From Gammaproteobacteria bacterium (GTDB lineage: Bacteria; Pseudomonadota; Gammaproteobacteria; Steroidobacterales; Steroidobacteraceae), in the NCBI GenBank assembly GCA_030040525.1, contig JASHTN010000257.1:1-18648 (forward strand): 18,648 nucleotides of DNA. Direction: 5' to 3'. Every line of letters begins with the position of its first letter. Within the stretch, counting starts at the first letter, position 1. The notes under the pieces were generated by a model, which had not been told where the DNA came from, did not search any database, and saw only the letters and a program-made list of their open reading frames with translations. Both the position numbers and the translations under genes were made by a program. This document shows positions 6,938 through 13,943 of the stretch, piece by piece.

Positions 6938-8228
6938 CCTGGTCTGCGCGGATGGTTCTGCCGCTGGCCCAGAGGTGCCATGCCGCCCAAAACCCGGTCG
7001 GAGCCAACAGCAACAGGGACCAGCGCAGCGACTCGCTGCCGGCACCCAACTCGAGCCTGAACCCATCGCTCAGCCAGCCGATGAGCTGCGGCGCGACGAC
7101 GAGATTCCCGACGTTCGCGAGAAACAACAGCAGGGCGCAGCCCGTCGCCCGCATGTCCGCCGGCAGGACGTTCTGCAGCAAACCGAGGATCGGACCAATG
7201 TAGAAGTAGACCCCGGGCACGAACAGCCACAGCAGCAGGGTCACGGCGGCCTTTGAAGTCACCCAGTACGCCAGGATCGAAGGAATCGTGGTCAATGCGA
7301 CGACCAGCGCCAGCAAGCGCGAGACATGACGCGGGTCGATGGCCGCACGCCGACTCATCAACCAACCGGCCAGCAGAGTGCTCGCCGTGCCGGCCACGAG
7401 GTGCATCGGCCCGAGAAGCTCGCCGGCTTCGCCGACGCTGAGCCGATGCGAGCGCTCGAGGAACGCGGGGGTCCACCATATGAGTCCCCAGCTCCACAGC
7501 GTGGCTGCCGCACCCCCGATCAACAGATGCAACGCCGAGCGCTGCCTGCCGATGAAGTCGAGTGTCTTCGCCAGTGTGCCTGCGGCTTGCGGCTTGAGAC
7601 GGTCGAGCGACCCTCGCCGGGGCTCGCGGATGGTGCACCAGACCACGAGCCCCAGGAGCACCCCGGGAATTCCCAGCACCAGAAACGCGGCACGCCAGCC
7701 ACTGCGCTCGGCGGCCTGGCCAGCCACCGAGGAACCGAGCCAGGCGCCGAGGCAGGCGCCGAGCGCAAAGACGGTGAGCGCCATCGGACGTCGTGCCGGT
7801 GGGAACTTGTCGGCCAGCATGGAGGTCGAGGGTGCCGTGCCGCCGGCTTCACCGATCCCCACGCCGAAGCGACCCAACATGAGTTGCACAAAGCTATGCG
7901 CCCGTCCGCACAGGACCGTCATTGCCGACCACGCGAGGAGCGCCACGGCGAGGATATTGCGCCGATTGGCTCTGTCGGCCAGCACGGCGACCGGTATGCC
8001 CACCGTGACGTAGAACAGGGCCAGCGCGACGCCGGTCAGGTAGCCGACCCCGCTGTCGGACAGATGCAGCTCGAGGCGTATAGGCTCGATGAGCGTCGAT
8101 ATCGAGAAGCGATCTGCGATGTTCAGCGCGTACGCCAGGGTCAGGATCACGAGGACGTACCAGCGATCCTTCGCCAGTCCAAGGTCGCTCGATCCGTCTG
8201 CCGTGGCTGTCGAGGCGAGGTCTTGCAT
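6924..8228 (-). CDS. Spinster-like MFS transporter
   Basis: This is a 434-residue inner-membrane permease of the major facilitator superfamily with about 12 predicted helices. The first helix ends in NIADR (36-40), like the N-x-x-D-R signature of spinster-type bacterial MFS proteins. The loop after helix 2 has the MFS motif LADRANRR (83-90). GRFGVGIGEAGG followed by PPARR (119-147) is also typical of this group. A long central cytoplasmic loop (about 205-225) separates the two six-helix halves. Substrates of bacterial spinster-like carriers are mostly unknown organic acids, sugars or lipids; none can be named here. It is divergent from the CtlX-like hydrolase with a 104-bp gap holding a palindrome, so the two may be co-regulated. 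ATG 8228 is used for lack of a better option; no strong ribosome site is seen. Confidence 0.88.
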   Translation of the reverse strand: MQDLASTATADGSSDLGLAKDRWYVLVILTLAYALNIADRFSISTLIEPIRLELHLSDSGVGYLTGVALALFYVTVGIPVAVLADRANRRNILAVALLAWSAMTVLCGRAHSFVQLMLGRFGVGIGEAGGTAPSTSMLADKFPPARRPMALTVFALGACLGAWLGSSVAGQAAERSGWRAAFLVLGIPGVLLGLVVWCTIREPRRGSLDRLKPQAAGTLAKTLDFIGRQRSALHLLIGGAAATLWSWGLIWWTPAFLERSHRLSVGEAGELLGPMHLVAGTASTLLAGWLMSRRAAIDPRHVSRLLALVVALTTIPSILAYWVTSKAAVTLLLWLFVPGVYFYIGPILGLLQNVLPADMRATGCALLLFLANVGNLVVAPQLIGWLSDGFRLELGAGSESLRWSLLLLAPTGFWAAWHLWASGRTIRADQARVS

Positions 8229-8266
8229 TCGGGTCGTGCGATCGTAACGACACGGCGGGATCTTCG

Positions 8267-8282
8267 TACACCCGGGAGTGTA
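8267..8282. promoter_or_regulatory. 16-bp imperfect palindrome between the MFS and CtlX-like genes
   Basis: TACACCCGGGAGTGTA has perfect 5-bp arms (TACAC/GTGTA) around a CCGGGA core. It is 39 bp from the MFS start and 51 bp from the hydrolase start, in the shared divergent gap. That position suits a repressor or activator site acting on both, but no regulator gene is next to it. Confidence 0.35.
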
Positions 8283-8332
8283 GCAGCGCGCAGCTCCATG
8301 CCCGCCGGCCTGCCGCCGTGCGAGAATGGGCC

Positions 8333-9268
8333 ATGCAACAGTGCACCGACGCGGTGCTCATGGTCAGGCCGAAGACCTTCGGGTACAACCCGGACACGGC
8401 TGCGAGCAACACCTTCCAGAAGGACAGCGGCGCGGCGCCGGACGAGGTGCAGGCGCTCGCCAGCGAGGAGTTCGGCCAGCTGGCGCGGGCGCTGGCGAGC
8501 GAGGGGGTTGAGGTGTGCGTTGCGGAGGACTCGGCGACGCCCGAGAAGCCCGATGCGATCTTTCCCAACAACTGGCTGAGCTTCCACGCGGACGGGTCCC
8601 TGGTCCTCTATCCGCTGCAGGGCGCGAACCGCAGGGCCGAGCGGCGCCAGGAAGTGGTCGACGCGGCGGTGCAGGCGCTCGGCTTCAATGTGACGCATCT
8701 CATCGATCTCACGCATCACGAGGGCGAGGGCCGGTTCCTCGAGGGCACAGGGAGCCTGGTGCTCGATCACATCCGCCGCACTGCCTACGCCTGCGTCTCG
8801 CCGCGCACGCACCCGGAGCTGGTGGCTGAATGGGCGCGCGAGCTCAGGTACGAGCCGGTGGTGTTCGAGGCGACGAACCGGGGCGGGGTGCCGCTTTATC
8901 ACACGAATGTGCTCATGTGCATCGGCGAGCGGTTCGTCGTGATCGCCTCCGAGGCGGTCGTGCGGCGCGACCGGGAGCGGGTGCTGAAGTCGCTGCGCTC
9001 GAGCGGGCGCGACGTGATCGAGATCGGGCACGGGGAGCTCGAGCGCTTCGCGGGCAACATGCTCGAGCTCGGCACCTGGGACGAGGCGCTGGGAGACTCA
9101 CGCGTGCTCGTCATGTCGGAGAGCGCGCGGCGGGCGCTGCAGCCTGAGACCTACGCGCGGCTTTCGGGCTGCACCGACACGGTGCTGGCGGTGCCCGTGC
9201 CGACCATCGAGACCCAGGGCGGCGGGAGCGTGCGCTGCATGCTCGCGGAAGTGTTCCGGCCGATGTGA
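8333..9268 (+). CDS. ctlX: CtlX-type citrulline/arginine-deiminase-related hydrolase
   Basis: This is a 311-residue cytoplasmic member of the guanidine-group-modifying (amidinotransferase/deiminase) superfamily. Landmarks are MVRPKTFGYNPDTAASNTF (10-28), DAIFPNNW (74-81), RFLEGTGS (134-141, with Glu137), YHTNV (189-193, His190) and GGGSVRC (296-302), where Cys302 is the expected nucleophile near the C-terminus. This set matches the CtlX family, named for citrulline use. The enzymes form a covalent thiouronium-type intermediate with guanidino or ureido substrates. Arginine deiminases are longer (about 400 residues), so this is not ArcA. ATG 8333 is chosen; a GTG 15 nt upstream is the alternative. 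It leads a same-strand run with plsY and birA (34-bp gap to plsY), and is divergent from an MFS carrier that might move its substrate or product. The family is clear; the exact substrate is less so. Confidence 0.82.
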   Translation: MQQCTDAVLMVRPKTFGYNPDTAASNTFQKDSGAAPDEVQALASEEFGQLARALASEGVEVCVAEDSATPEKPDAIFPNNWLSFHADGSLVLYPLQGANRRAERRQEVVDAAVQALGFNVTHLIDLTHHEGEGRFLEGTGSLVLDHIRRTAYACVSPRTHPELVAEWARELRYEPVVFEATNRGGVPLYHTNVLMCIGERFVVIASEAVVRRDRERVLKSLRSSGRDVIEIGHGELERFAGNMLELGTWDEALGDSRVLVMSESARRALQPETYARLSGCTDTVLAVPVPTIETQGGGSVRCMLAEVFRPM

Positions 9269-9302
9269 GCGGAGCGCGCAGTGACGGGAACGTGATCGGT
9301 AC

Positions 9303-9986
9303 GTGATCGAGCTGCTGCTCAAGGGCGGCCTCAGCTATCTCCTGGGGTCGATCGTCGGGAGTCTCATCGTCGGGAGGCTCAAGGGCGGGGTCGACATCCG
9401 CACGCTCGGCAGCGGCAACGCGGGGGCGACGAATGCGCTGCGGGCCTGGGGCAGGAGAATCGCGCTCTGGGTGTTCGTCATCGATGTTGCCAAGGGGTGG
9501 GTGGCCACCGGGATCGTGGCGCCGTGGGCGCCCGTGGGCGTTTTGTCGTTCGCGACGCTCGCGGACCTCGCGCCGGCGGCGCCTGCGCTGCGCGCGTGGA
9601 GTGTGCCGGTGTGCGGGCTCGCGGTCATGCTCGGGCACATCTATCCGGTGTGGTTCGGGTTCCGGGGAGGCAAGGCGGTCGCGACCTTCGCCGGTACCCT
9701 GATCGGTATCGGGCCGCTGCTGCTCATCCCGTTCGCGCTCGCGTGGCTCGCGGCCGCCGTGGTCTATGGGTTCGTGAGTCTCGCCTCCATTCTCGGGGCG
9801 CTGGCGGTGGCGGTGACCTTGGGCGTCAGCCGCTGGCAGCCGCACACGCCGCTGGCGACCTATGGGGTGCTGGCGGCGCTCCTCATCGTGTGCACGCATC
9901 GCTCCAACATCCAGCGGATTCGGGACGGGAGCGAAGCGCGCGCCAAGCGGCTGTGGCGGTTCGGGACGAGCAGGGGAGCGCGCTGA
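9303..9986 (+). CDS. plsY: Glycerol-3-phosphate acyltransferase PlsY
   Basis: This is a 227-residue polytopic inner-membrane enzyme that moves an acyl group from acyl-phosphate to glycerol-3-phosphate, the first step of phospholipid synthesis. PlsY motifs are in order: GSIVGSLIVGRL (15-26), LGSGNAGATNALRAWG (35-50), GHIYPVWFGFRGGKAVAT (111-128) and the C-terminal HRSNIQRIRDGSE (199-211). Ala replaces the usual Gly in GGKGVAT (residue 125). A loop of about 20 residues (80-100, Pro/Ala-rich) makes it slightly longer than the usual 200 residues. GTG 9303 is the only sensible start because an in-frame stop lies at 9282-9284; its ribosome site is weak. The stop codon overlaps the birA start by one base (TGATG), so the two are probably translationally coupled. 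Confidence is high. Confidence 0.95.
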   Translation: MIELLLKGGLSYLLGSIVGSLIVGRLKGGVDIRTLGSGNAGATNALRAWGRRIALWVFVIDVAKGWVATGIVAPWAPVGVLSFATLADLAPAAPALRAWSVPVCGLAVMLGHIYPVWFGFRGGKAVATFAGTLIGIGPLLLIPFALAWLAAAVVYGFVSLASILGALAVAVTLGVSRWQPHTPLATYGVLAALLIVCTHRSNIQRIRDGSEARAKRLWRFGTSRGAR

Positions 9987-10999
9987 TGCCGCGGGGCGCG
10001 GGGAGCGAGGACACGCCGCTCGTCGCGCGGGTGTTCGCTCAGTTGAGCGACGGGCGATTTCATTCGGGCGAGGAGCTGGCGAGCTCGCTCGGAGTCAGCC
10101 GGAGCGCGGTGTGGAAGGCGGCGAGCCAGCTCCGCGAGCAGGGCGCGGTGCTGCACGCGGTGCGCAATCGCGGCTACCGGCTCGTAGGGGCAGGCGAGCC
10201 GCTCGAGGCATCGCGGATCCGCGAGCGCTTGCCACGCGAGGCGCGCGCCTGCGTGCGCAGGCTCGAGGCCGTGTGGTCGATCGGCTCCACCAACACGGCG
10301 CTTGCGGAACGTGCCGGCCCGCCCGCGGGCTCGAGCGAGGTGCTGCTTGCCGAGTACCAGACCGCGGGGCGCGGGCGGCGGGGCCGGGCCTGGTTGGCAC
10401 CCCCGGGCGGGGCGATCTGCCTGTCGCTGAGCTGGACGTTCCGCGAGGTGCCGCCGGACCTGGGCGCGCTGGGGCTGGTGGTCGGGGTGTGCATGCTTCG
10501 GGCGCTGAGAGAGCTCGAGGTCAGCGGCGCGCTGCTCAAGTGGCCGAACGATCTGCTGGTCGGAGACGGCAAGCTCGCGGGAGTTCTCATCGACCTGCGT
10601 GCGGAGTCGGGGGGGCCCGCTTCGGTCGTGATCGGCATCGGGCTGAATGTGGCGCTCGGGGCTCAGCTTTTGGAGAGAGTCGCGGAGACCGGAATACCGG
10701 CGACGGACCTGCTTCGCGCGGGGCTTCCTCAGGGCGTCTCACGCAACGAGGTCGCGGCAGGCCTGATCGGGGCGTGCGTCCGCGGCCTGGTAGCGTTTGA
10801 AGAGCAGGGTCTGCAGCCTTTCCTCGAGGAGTGGCGGCAGGCCGATGCGCTGCGCGGCAGGGCGGTGAGCGTCAACGCGCCGGATGGCACGGCACGGGGG
10901 GTCGCGCGCGGGATCGACCTGCGAGGGGCGCTGCTGGTCGAGACGCGGGATGGAGTCCGGAGGTTCGTGTCGGGGGATGTGTCGGTGCGGGCGGGGTGA
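9986..10999 (+). CDS. birA: Bifunctional biotin--protein ligase / biotin operon repressor BirA
   Basis: This is a 337-residue protein that makes biotinyl-AMP and attaches biotin to the acetyl-CoA carboxylase carrier protein; the full-length form also represses biotin synthesis genes. A winged helix-turn-helix fills residues 12-68 (GEELASSLGVSRSAVWKAASQL). The catalytic domain has STN (101-103), the biotinyl-AMP loop GRGRRGR (128-134), KWPNDLL (185-191), the Lys in GDGKLAGVL (196) and GIGLNV (217-222). The SH3-like C-terminal domain ends with FVSGDVSVR. ATG 9986 overlaps the plsY stop and has AGGGGAG upstream. Most GC-rich bacteria place coaX after birA; here the next gene is an unrelated unknown protein. 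Having the HTH means this is the group-II (regulatory) type. Confidence 0.95.
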   Translation: MPRGAGSEDTPLVARVFAQLSDGRFHSGEELASSLGVSRSAVWKAASQLREQGAVLHAVRNRGYRLVGAGEPLEASRIRERLPREARACVRRLEAVWSIGSTNTALAERAGPPAGSSEVLLAEYQTAGRGRRGRAWLAPPGGAICLSLSWTFREVPPDLGALGLVVGVCMLRALRELEVSGALLKWPNDLLVGDGKLAGVLIDLRAESGGPASVVIGIGLNVALGAQLLERVAETGIPATDLLRAGLPQGVSRNEVAAGLIGACVRGLVAFEEQGLQPFLEEWRQADALRGRAVSVNAPDGTARGVARGIDLRGALLVETRDGVRRFVSGDVSVRAG

Positions 11000-11028
11000 C
11001 TGCCGAGCGTGAGAGGGACTTTCCGGCG

Positions 11029-11550
11029 ATGGTGAACCCGTCGGTTCTGGCTGTGCAGCGTGCTATCGGAATCAGCGTCCATACCGGATGGGGAGCCTGT
11101 GTGGTCGTGGCCGGGTCGCTGCGCAAGCCGGAGATCGTCGCTAACAGCTTGATCGAGCTCCTGGACGGCGCGGAACGCTTCTGCTTTCACCGCGCCGCCC
11201 AGTTGAGACCTGAGCTGGTAGAGGAATGGCTGACGCGCGTACGCGCGAAGGCGCTGGCCCGGGCGCGAACCGAGCTCGCGTCTCTGTTGCAGCACGTCGG
11301 CGTCGGCGGCATCGTCGCGAAGGAGGGGGCGATTCCCGCTCTGGACGTAGTGCTCGCGGCCCATGCGCGCATCCATGCCGCGGAAGGGCTTTTTTACCGC
11401 GACGTTTTCCGCGCAGCCTGTCAGATCCCCTGCCGCATCATCCCTCCTGCCTCACTCGACATCACCGCCGTGGGCAAACTCCCCACCAGGCCATGGGGGC
11501 GGGAGCAGAAACTCGCGGCCCTGGCGGCCTGGCAGGTGATGAGCCATTAA
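11029..11550 (+). CDS. Conserved protein of unknown function downstream of birA
   Basis: This is a 173-residue soluble protein I cannot assign. The N-terminus has a strand-turn-strand look, AIGISVHTGWGACVVVAG (12-29). The middle is an Arg/Ala-rich helix (about 66-87). Then come HARIHAAEGLFYRDVF and a C-terminal PWGREQKLAALAAW. The combination of a beta strand with His/Thr/Gly, a conserved Glu-Gly-x-x-Tyr/Phe-Arg segment and a final Lys-Leu-Ala-Ala-Leu-Ala-Ala-Trp helix resembles a small alpha/beta protein family of unknown role. It is not CoaX, the usual neighbour of birA: the actin-like phosphate motifs are missing. ATG 11029 is used, with GAGAGGGA about 10 nt upstream. A GTG at 10996 in the same frame overlaps the birA stop (GTGA) and would add 11 residues with translational coupling. 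Last gene of the plus-strand run. Confidence 0.6.
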   Translation: MVNPSVLAVQRAIGISVHTGWGACVVVAGSLRKPEIVANSLIELLDGAERFCFHRAAQLRPELVEEWLTRVRAKALARARTELASLLQHVGVGGIVAKEGAIPALDVVLAAHARIHAAEGLFYRDVFRAACQIPCRIIPPASLDITAVGKLPTRPWGREQKLAALAAWQVMSH

Positions 11551-11577
11551 CATGGCCGCGATCTGCCGGACGGAACC

Positions 11578-11772
11578 TCAGGGACCGCCGGCCGACTGCG
11601 GAACGGATCGAGCGGCGGCGAGCAGCCCCGTGCCGATGACCATGACTGCCGCCGCGAGGTACAGCCCGGAGCGGTAATCGCCGAGATGCGCGGCCAGTGC
11701 TCCCGTTACGGCGGGTGCGACGACCTGTGCGAGGCCATAGGCCGTGCTGGAGCGACTCAGTGATCGAGACGC
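11578..11772 (-). pseudogene. C-terminal remnant of an MFS transporter
   Basis: The minus strand holds 64 open codons ending at TGA (11580-11578). They read like the last two helices of a major-facilitator permease, perhaps the YbfB/YjiJ group: SSTAYGLAQVVAPAVTGALA, a short HLGDYRSG loop, then LYLAAAVMVIGTGLLAAARS and a tail. No start codon with a ribosome site precedes it, and just upstream the frame runs into the intact dehydrogenase gene, so the other ten or so helices are missing. The break lies about 5 nt past the dehydrogenase stop. This is what a deletion inside an operon would leave: dehydrogenase intact, 5' part of the transporter lost, 3' end kept. It is too short to transport anything. 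Confidence 0.7.
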
Positions 11773-11776
11773 TTCA

Positions 11777-12706
11777 CTATTGCGCAGGAGCGACCGCGGC
11801 GGTCCTGCGCTCGATAGCCTCGATCACGGCTGCCATGTCCGCAGCGCCGAGTCCGAGTGCGCAGGCCTCCGTATAGAGCGAGTGGCACTCGTCGATCAGG
11901 GGCGTGGCCACGCCGGCGGCGCGCGCAGCCTCGGAGATCAGCCGCGTGTTGCCCAGCACGTTGCCGATTGCGGCCTGGGCGGCGAAGTCCCGGGCGAGGA
12001 GCTTCGCAGCCTTGACGCGTGACAGCGCACTCGCCATCGGCCCGGCGTCGATGACGGCGAGCATCGTCGCAATGTCGAGCTCGTGCCGTGCGGCGAAATG
12101 CACCGCCTCGGCGAGCCCGGTGACCATATTGATCATGAAGAGATTCACGGCGAGCTTGGTGACGAGCGCGCGCGGTACCGGGCCGCAGGCGATCACCGCC
12201 GCGCACATGGGCTGCAGCAGCGGCCGAATCCTCTCGAGATCGCCGGGCTCGCCGGCGAGCATCGCGACCAGCTGCCCGGTCTCGGCCGGCACGCGCGAGC
12301 CGGACACGGGCGCTTCGACATAGCGGCCCCCGGCCGCGGCAATCCCGGCCTGCAGCGACCGCGAGTAGCCGGGCGCGACGGTGGCCATGTTGACTACGGT
12401 GTGCCGCGCGACGTGGCGGGCGAATGCGGCCGTGTCTCTCCCGAGCACGGCGTCGGTTGCCGATTCGTCGATCAGCATGAGAAACACGACGCTCGTGCGG
12501 GCGAAGACTTCCGACGGGCTTGCGGCGACGAAGGCACCGGCTCCGCTCAGGCGCTCGGCGCTGGCCGGGGAGCGATTCCAGACCACGAGCGGCGTCCCGG
12601 CGCGCAGGAGGTTGAGTGCCATCGGCTCGCCCATGAGCCCGAGGCCGATGAATCCGACCGGGACGCGGTCCGGCGCGGACGAGGTGGGGTCGCTCAGCTC
12701 GACCAT
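11777..12706 (-). CDS. 3-hydroxyisobutyrate dehydrogenase-family NAD(P)-dependent oxidoreductase
   Basis: This is a 309-residue beta-hydroxyacid dehydrogenase. The Rossmann N-terminal domain has GFIGLGLMGEPMA (18-30) for the dinucleotide, then VWNRSP. The substrate loop is EAPVSGSRVPAETGQL (131-146), and the catalytic Lys184 sits in TKLAVN with Asn188. The all-alpha C-terminal domain follows to the natural family length. After the first strand comes Asn-Arg-Ser, a pattern often linked with NADP preference. The family includes 3-hydroxyisobutyrate, tartronate semialdehyde and glyoxylate/succinic-semialdehyde reductases; the substrate cannot be read here. The ATG lies 3 nt after the stop of the YHS-like gene, so the two are co-transcribed and probably coupled. 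It is the last complete gene of the minus-strand block. Its role is likely one redox step in breakdown of a small hydroxy acid. Confidence 0.88.
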   Translation of the reverse strand: MVELSDPTSSAPDRVPVGFIGLGLMGEPMALNLLRAGTPLVVWNRSPASAERLSGAGAFVAASPSEVFARTSVVFLMLIDESATDAVLGRDTAAFARHVARHTVVNMATVAPGYSRSLQAGIAAAGGRYVEAPVSGSRVPAETGQLVAMLAGEPGDLERIRPLLQPMCAAVIACGPVPRALVTKLAVNLFMINMVTGLAEAVHFAARHELDIATMLAVIDAGPMASALSRVKAAKLLARDFAAQAAIGNVLGNTRLISEAARAAGVATPLIDECHSLYTEACALGLGAADMAAVIEAIERRTAAVAPAQ

Positions 12707-12709
12707 GGC

Positions 12710-13129
12710 TTACGGGGACTTGAGCCTTGTCCAGACTCCCTCGGCCTGCCGCAGATACCGATGCGGCGCTGTCAGAAAGCTGACGAGCGACGTCGCGGTT
12801 GAGAAGCAGTAGCGCTTGCCGGAATCGGGGTCCAGCCAGTTGATGGAGCAGTCGGCCTTGATGCGCTCGCCGCTGGACAACCCGACCGGGTCGTTGTCGT
12901 CGAACTCGCCGCGCGTCGTTCCGGGCGGCGGAATGGCGCCCTTCCAGATGCCGGCGTGGTCCGGGTCCGTGGCCGCCGCGCCGTGGAGGACGGCGGCGGC
13001 CCGGAAGTCGCCGGCGCCGGCCTGCGGGGGGTCAGCGGCGGCCGGGGATGCAGGCAGGAGCGCCACTGCAGGCAGGAGCCAGGCGCAGGCCCGGAGCGTT
13101 GCTGCCGAGGTCGTCAGGCGAGTGCTCAT
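12710..13129 (-). CDS. Exported YHS-like domain protein
   Basis: This is a 139-residue protein with a signal peptide (basic start, hydrophobic 10-31, Ala-rich cleavage site near SPAAADP). The mature part has a Pro/Gly/Asp-rich stretch. Then comes DPVGLSSGERIK...GKRYCFSTATSLVSFLTAPHRYL (80-126 overall), which follows the YHS pattern: Asp/Cys-Pro-Val start, a strand ending Tyr-x-Phe, then a helix and Pro-x-x-Tyr. YHS domains are found in metal-related enzymes and transporters. The paired Cys of metal-binding YHS forms are not kept; Cys94 and Cys108 are the only mature cysteines and might form a disulfide. The start is supported by AGAGGA 6 nt before the ATG. It lies between the isomerase-like gene (30-bp gap) and the dehydrogenase (3-bp gap), which implies a periplasmic role in the same pathway. 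Confidence 0.65.
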   Translation of the reverse strand: MSTRLTTSAATLRACAWLLPAVALLPASPAAADPPQAGAGDFRAAAVLHGAAATDPDHAGIWKGAIPPPGTTRGEFDDNDPVGLSSGERIKADCSINWLDPDSGKRYCFSTATSLVSFLTAPHRYLRQAEGVWTRLKSP

Positions 13130-13159
13130 GCTGATTCCTCTCGATATGGCGGACAGCGG

Positions 13160-13783
13160 TCACCCGGCGGCACGTGTAGCGAAGGCGAGTGCGTCCTCGA
13201 GGCGATCGTTGCCCCAGAACATTTCGCGACCCACGAAGAACGTGGGAGCACCGAATACACCTGAGGCGCGTGCCGCCTCGGTCTGCTCCCGGAGGCGCCC
13301 CTTGGCCTCCTCGAGCCGCGCGGCGGCGAGGAGTGCGGCCGCATCGGCTGTGAGCTCGCCGAGCGCTTCGCCGACGGCCTCGGGCGCATCGACATTCCGC
13401 TCCTCGGCGAAAATCATCCGCATGATCCGCCGGCAGAAACGGCCCGCCCACGGCTCGTCCGCAGCGAGCAGGGCGACGCGCGTTGCAAGGAGTGTCCTCA
13501 CGGGGAAATCGCGCGGCCGGCGCCAGGGCAGGCCGTACTTGCCGCACTGCCGCTCGACGTCGCGCCACATGTAGGCGCCCTTCTGCGGCTGCAGGAGGAA
13601 GGGCGAGGTCGTCCAGCCGAAGGTCTTGAAGATGGGCCCGAGCAGGAAGGGCTTCCACTGCACGCGAACCCCGCACGATTGCGCGATGGTCTCGATCCTC
13701 ATGACGCTGAGGTAGCTATACACGCTCGAGAAATCGAACCAGAGTTCGATGGCTGCAGGCGGTTGCGGTGCGCTGGCGCTCAT
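13160..13783 (-). CDS. 2-hydroxychromene-2-carboxylate isomerase-like (DsbA-fold) protein
   Basis: This is a 207-residue protein with the thioredoxin/kappa-GST fold of the DsbA family. It starts with IELWFDFSSVYSYLS (12-26), where Ser19/Ser20 stand at the glutathione-activating position instead of a CxxC. It then has WKPFLLGPIFK (43-53), an all-helical insert, and GVFGAPTFFVGREMFWGNDRLED (175-197) with the cis-Pro loop. This is the pattern of HCCA isomerases, which use glutathione in naphthalene-type aromatic breakdown; many relatives act on other substrates. ATG 13783 fits the family length. The frame stays open to an ATG at 13900, whose extra 39 residues are low-complexity and lack a family match. 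Cytoplasmic. It follows the AraC gene on the same strand, so it is probably under that regulator. Confidence 0.82.
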   Translation of the reverse strand: MSASAPQPPAAIELWFDFSSVYSYLSVMRIETIAQSCGVRVQWKPFLLGPIFKTFGWTTSPFLLQPQKGAYMWRDVERQCGKYGLPWRRPRDFPVRTLLATRVALLAADEPWAGRFCRRIMRMIFAEERNVDAPEAVGEALGELTADAAALLAAARLEEAKGRLREQTEAARASGVFGAPTFFVGREMFWGNDRLEDALAFATRAAG

Positions 13784-13900
13784 GGTTTCGGAGCTGGACC
13801 GCGTTGTCGACTCCAGGGACACGCTTGCGGCGGCCACGGCCGGGCCGGGCTGCCGGCGACAGACTAAGGCAGAGCCGCGGTCTCCGGGTACTGAATTCAT

Positions 13901-13917
13901 GAGAACGATCCGTTCTC
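13901..13917. promoter_or_regulatory. Perfect palindrome GAGAACG-ATC-CGTTCTC
   Basis: A 7-bp perfect inverted repeat with a 3-bp spacer lies in the gap between the AraC stop (13944) and the isomerase-like gene (start 13783). The short spacer favours a dimeric-repressor operator over an RNA hairpin, though a three-base loop is just possible as a stem. It touches the alternative ATG at 13900, which makes that start less likely. Confidence 0.5.
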
Positions 13918-13943
13918 GCGGTGCGAAATCCGGCAGCGACAGA

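Noticed and set aside
9497..9985. Upstream extension of the birA frame
   Set aside because: It lies wholly inside plsY in another frame. ATG 9986 has a ribosome site and gives normal BirA length.
11029..11550. Type III pantothenate kinase (coaX) after birA
   Set aside because: Expected from gene order in other bacteria, but the protein lacks the actin-like phosphate loops and is too short.
13784..13900. N-terminal extension of the isomerase-like protein to ATG 13900
   Set aside because: The extra 39 residues are low-complexity, exceed family length, lack a ribosome site, and the ATG abuts a palindrome that looks regulatory.
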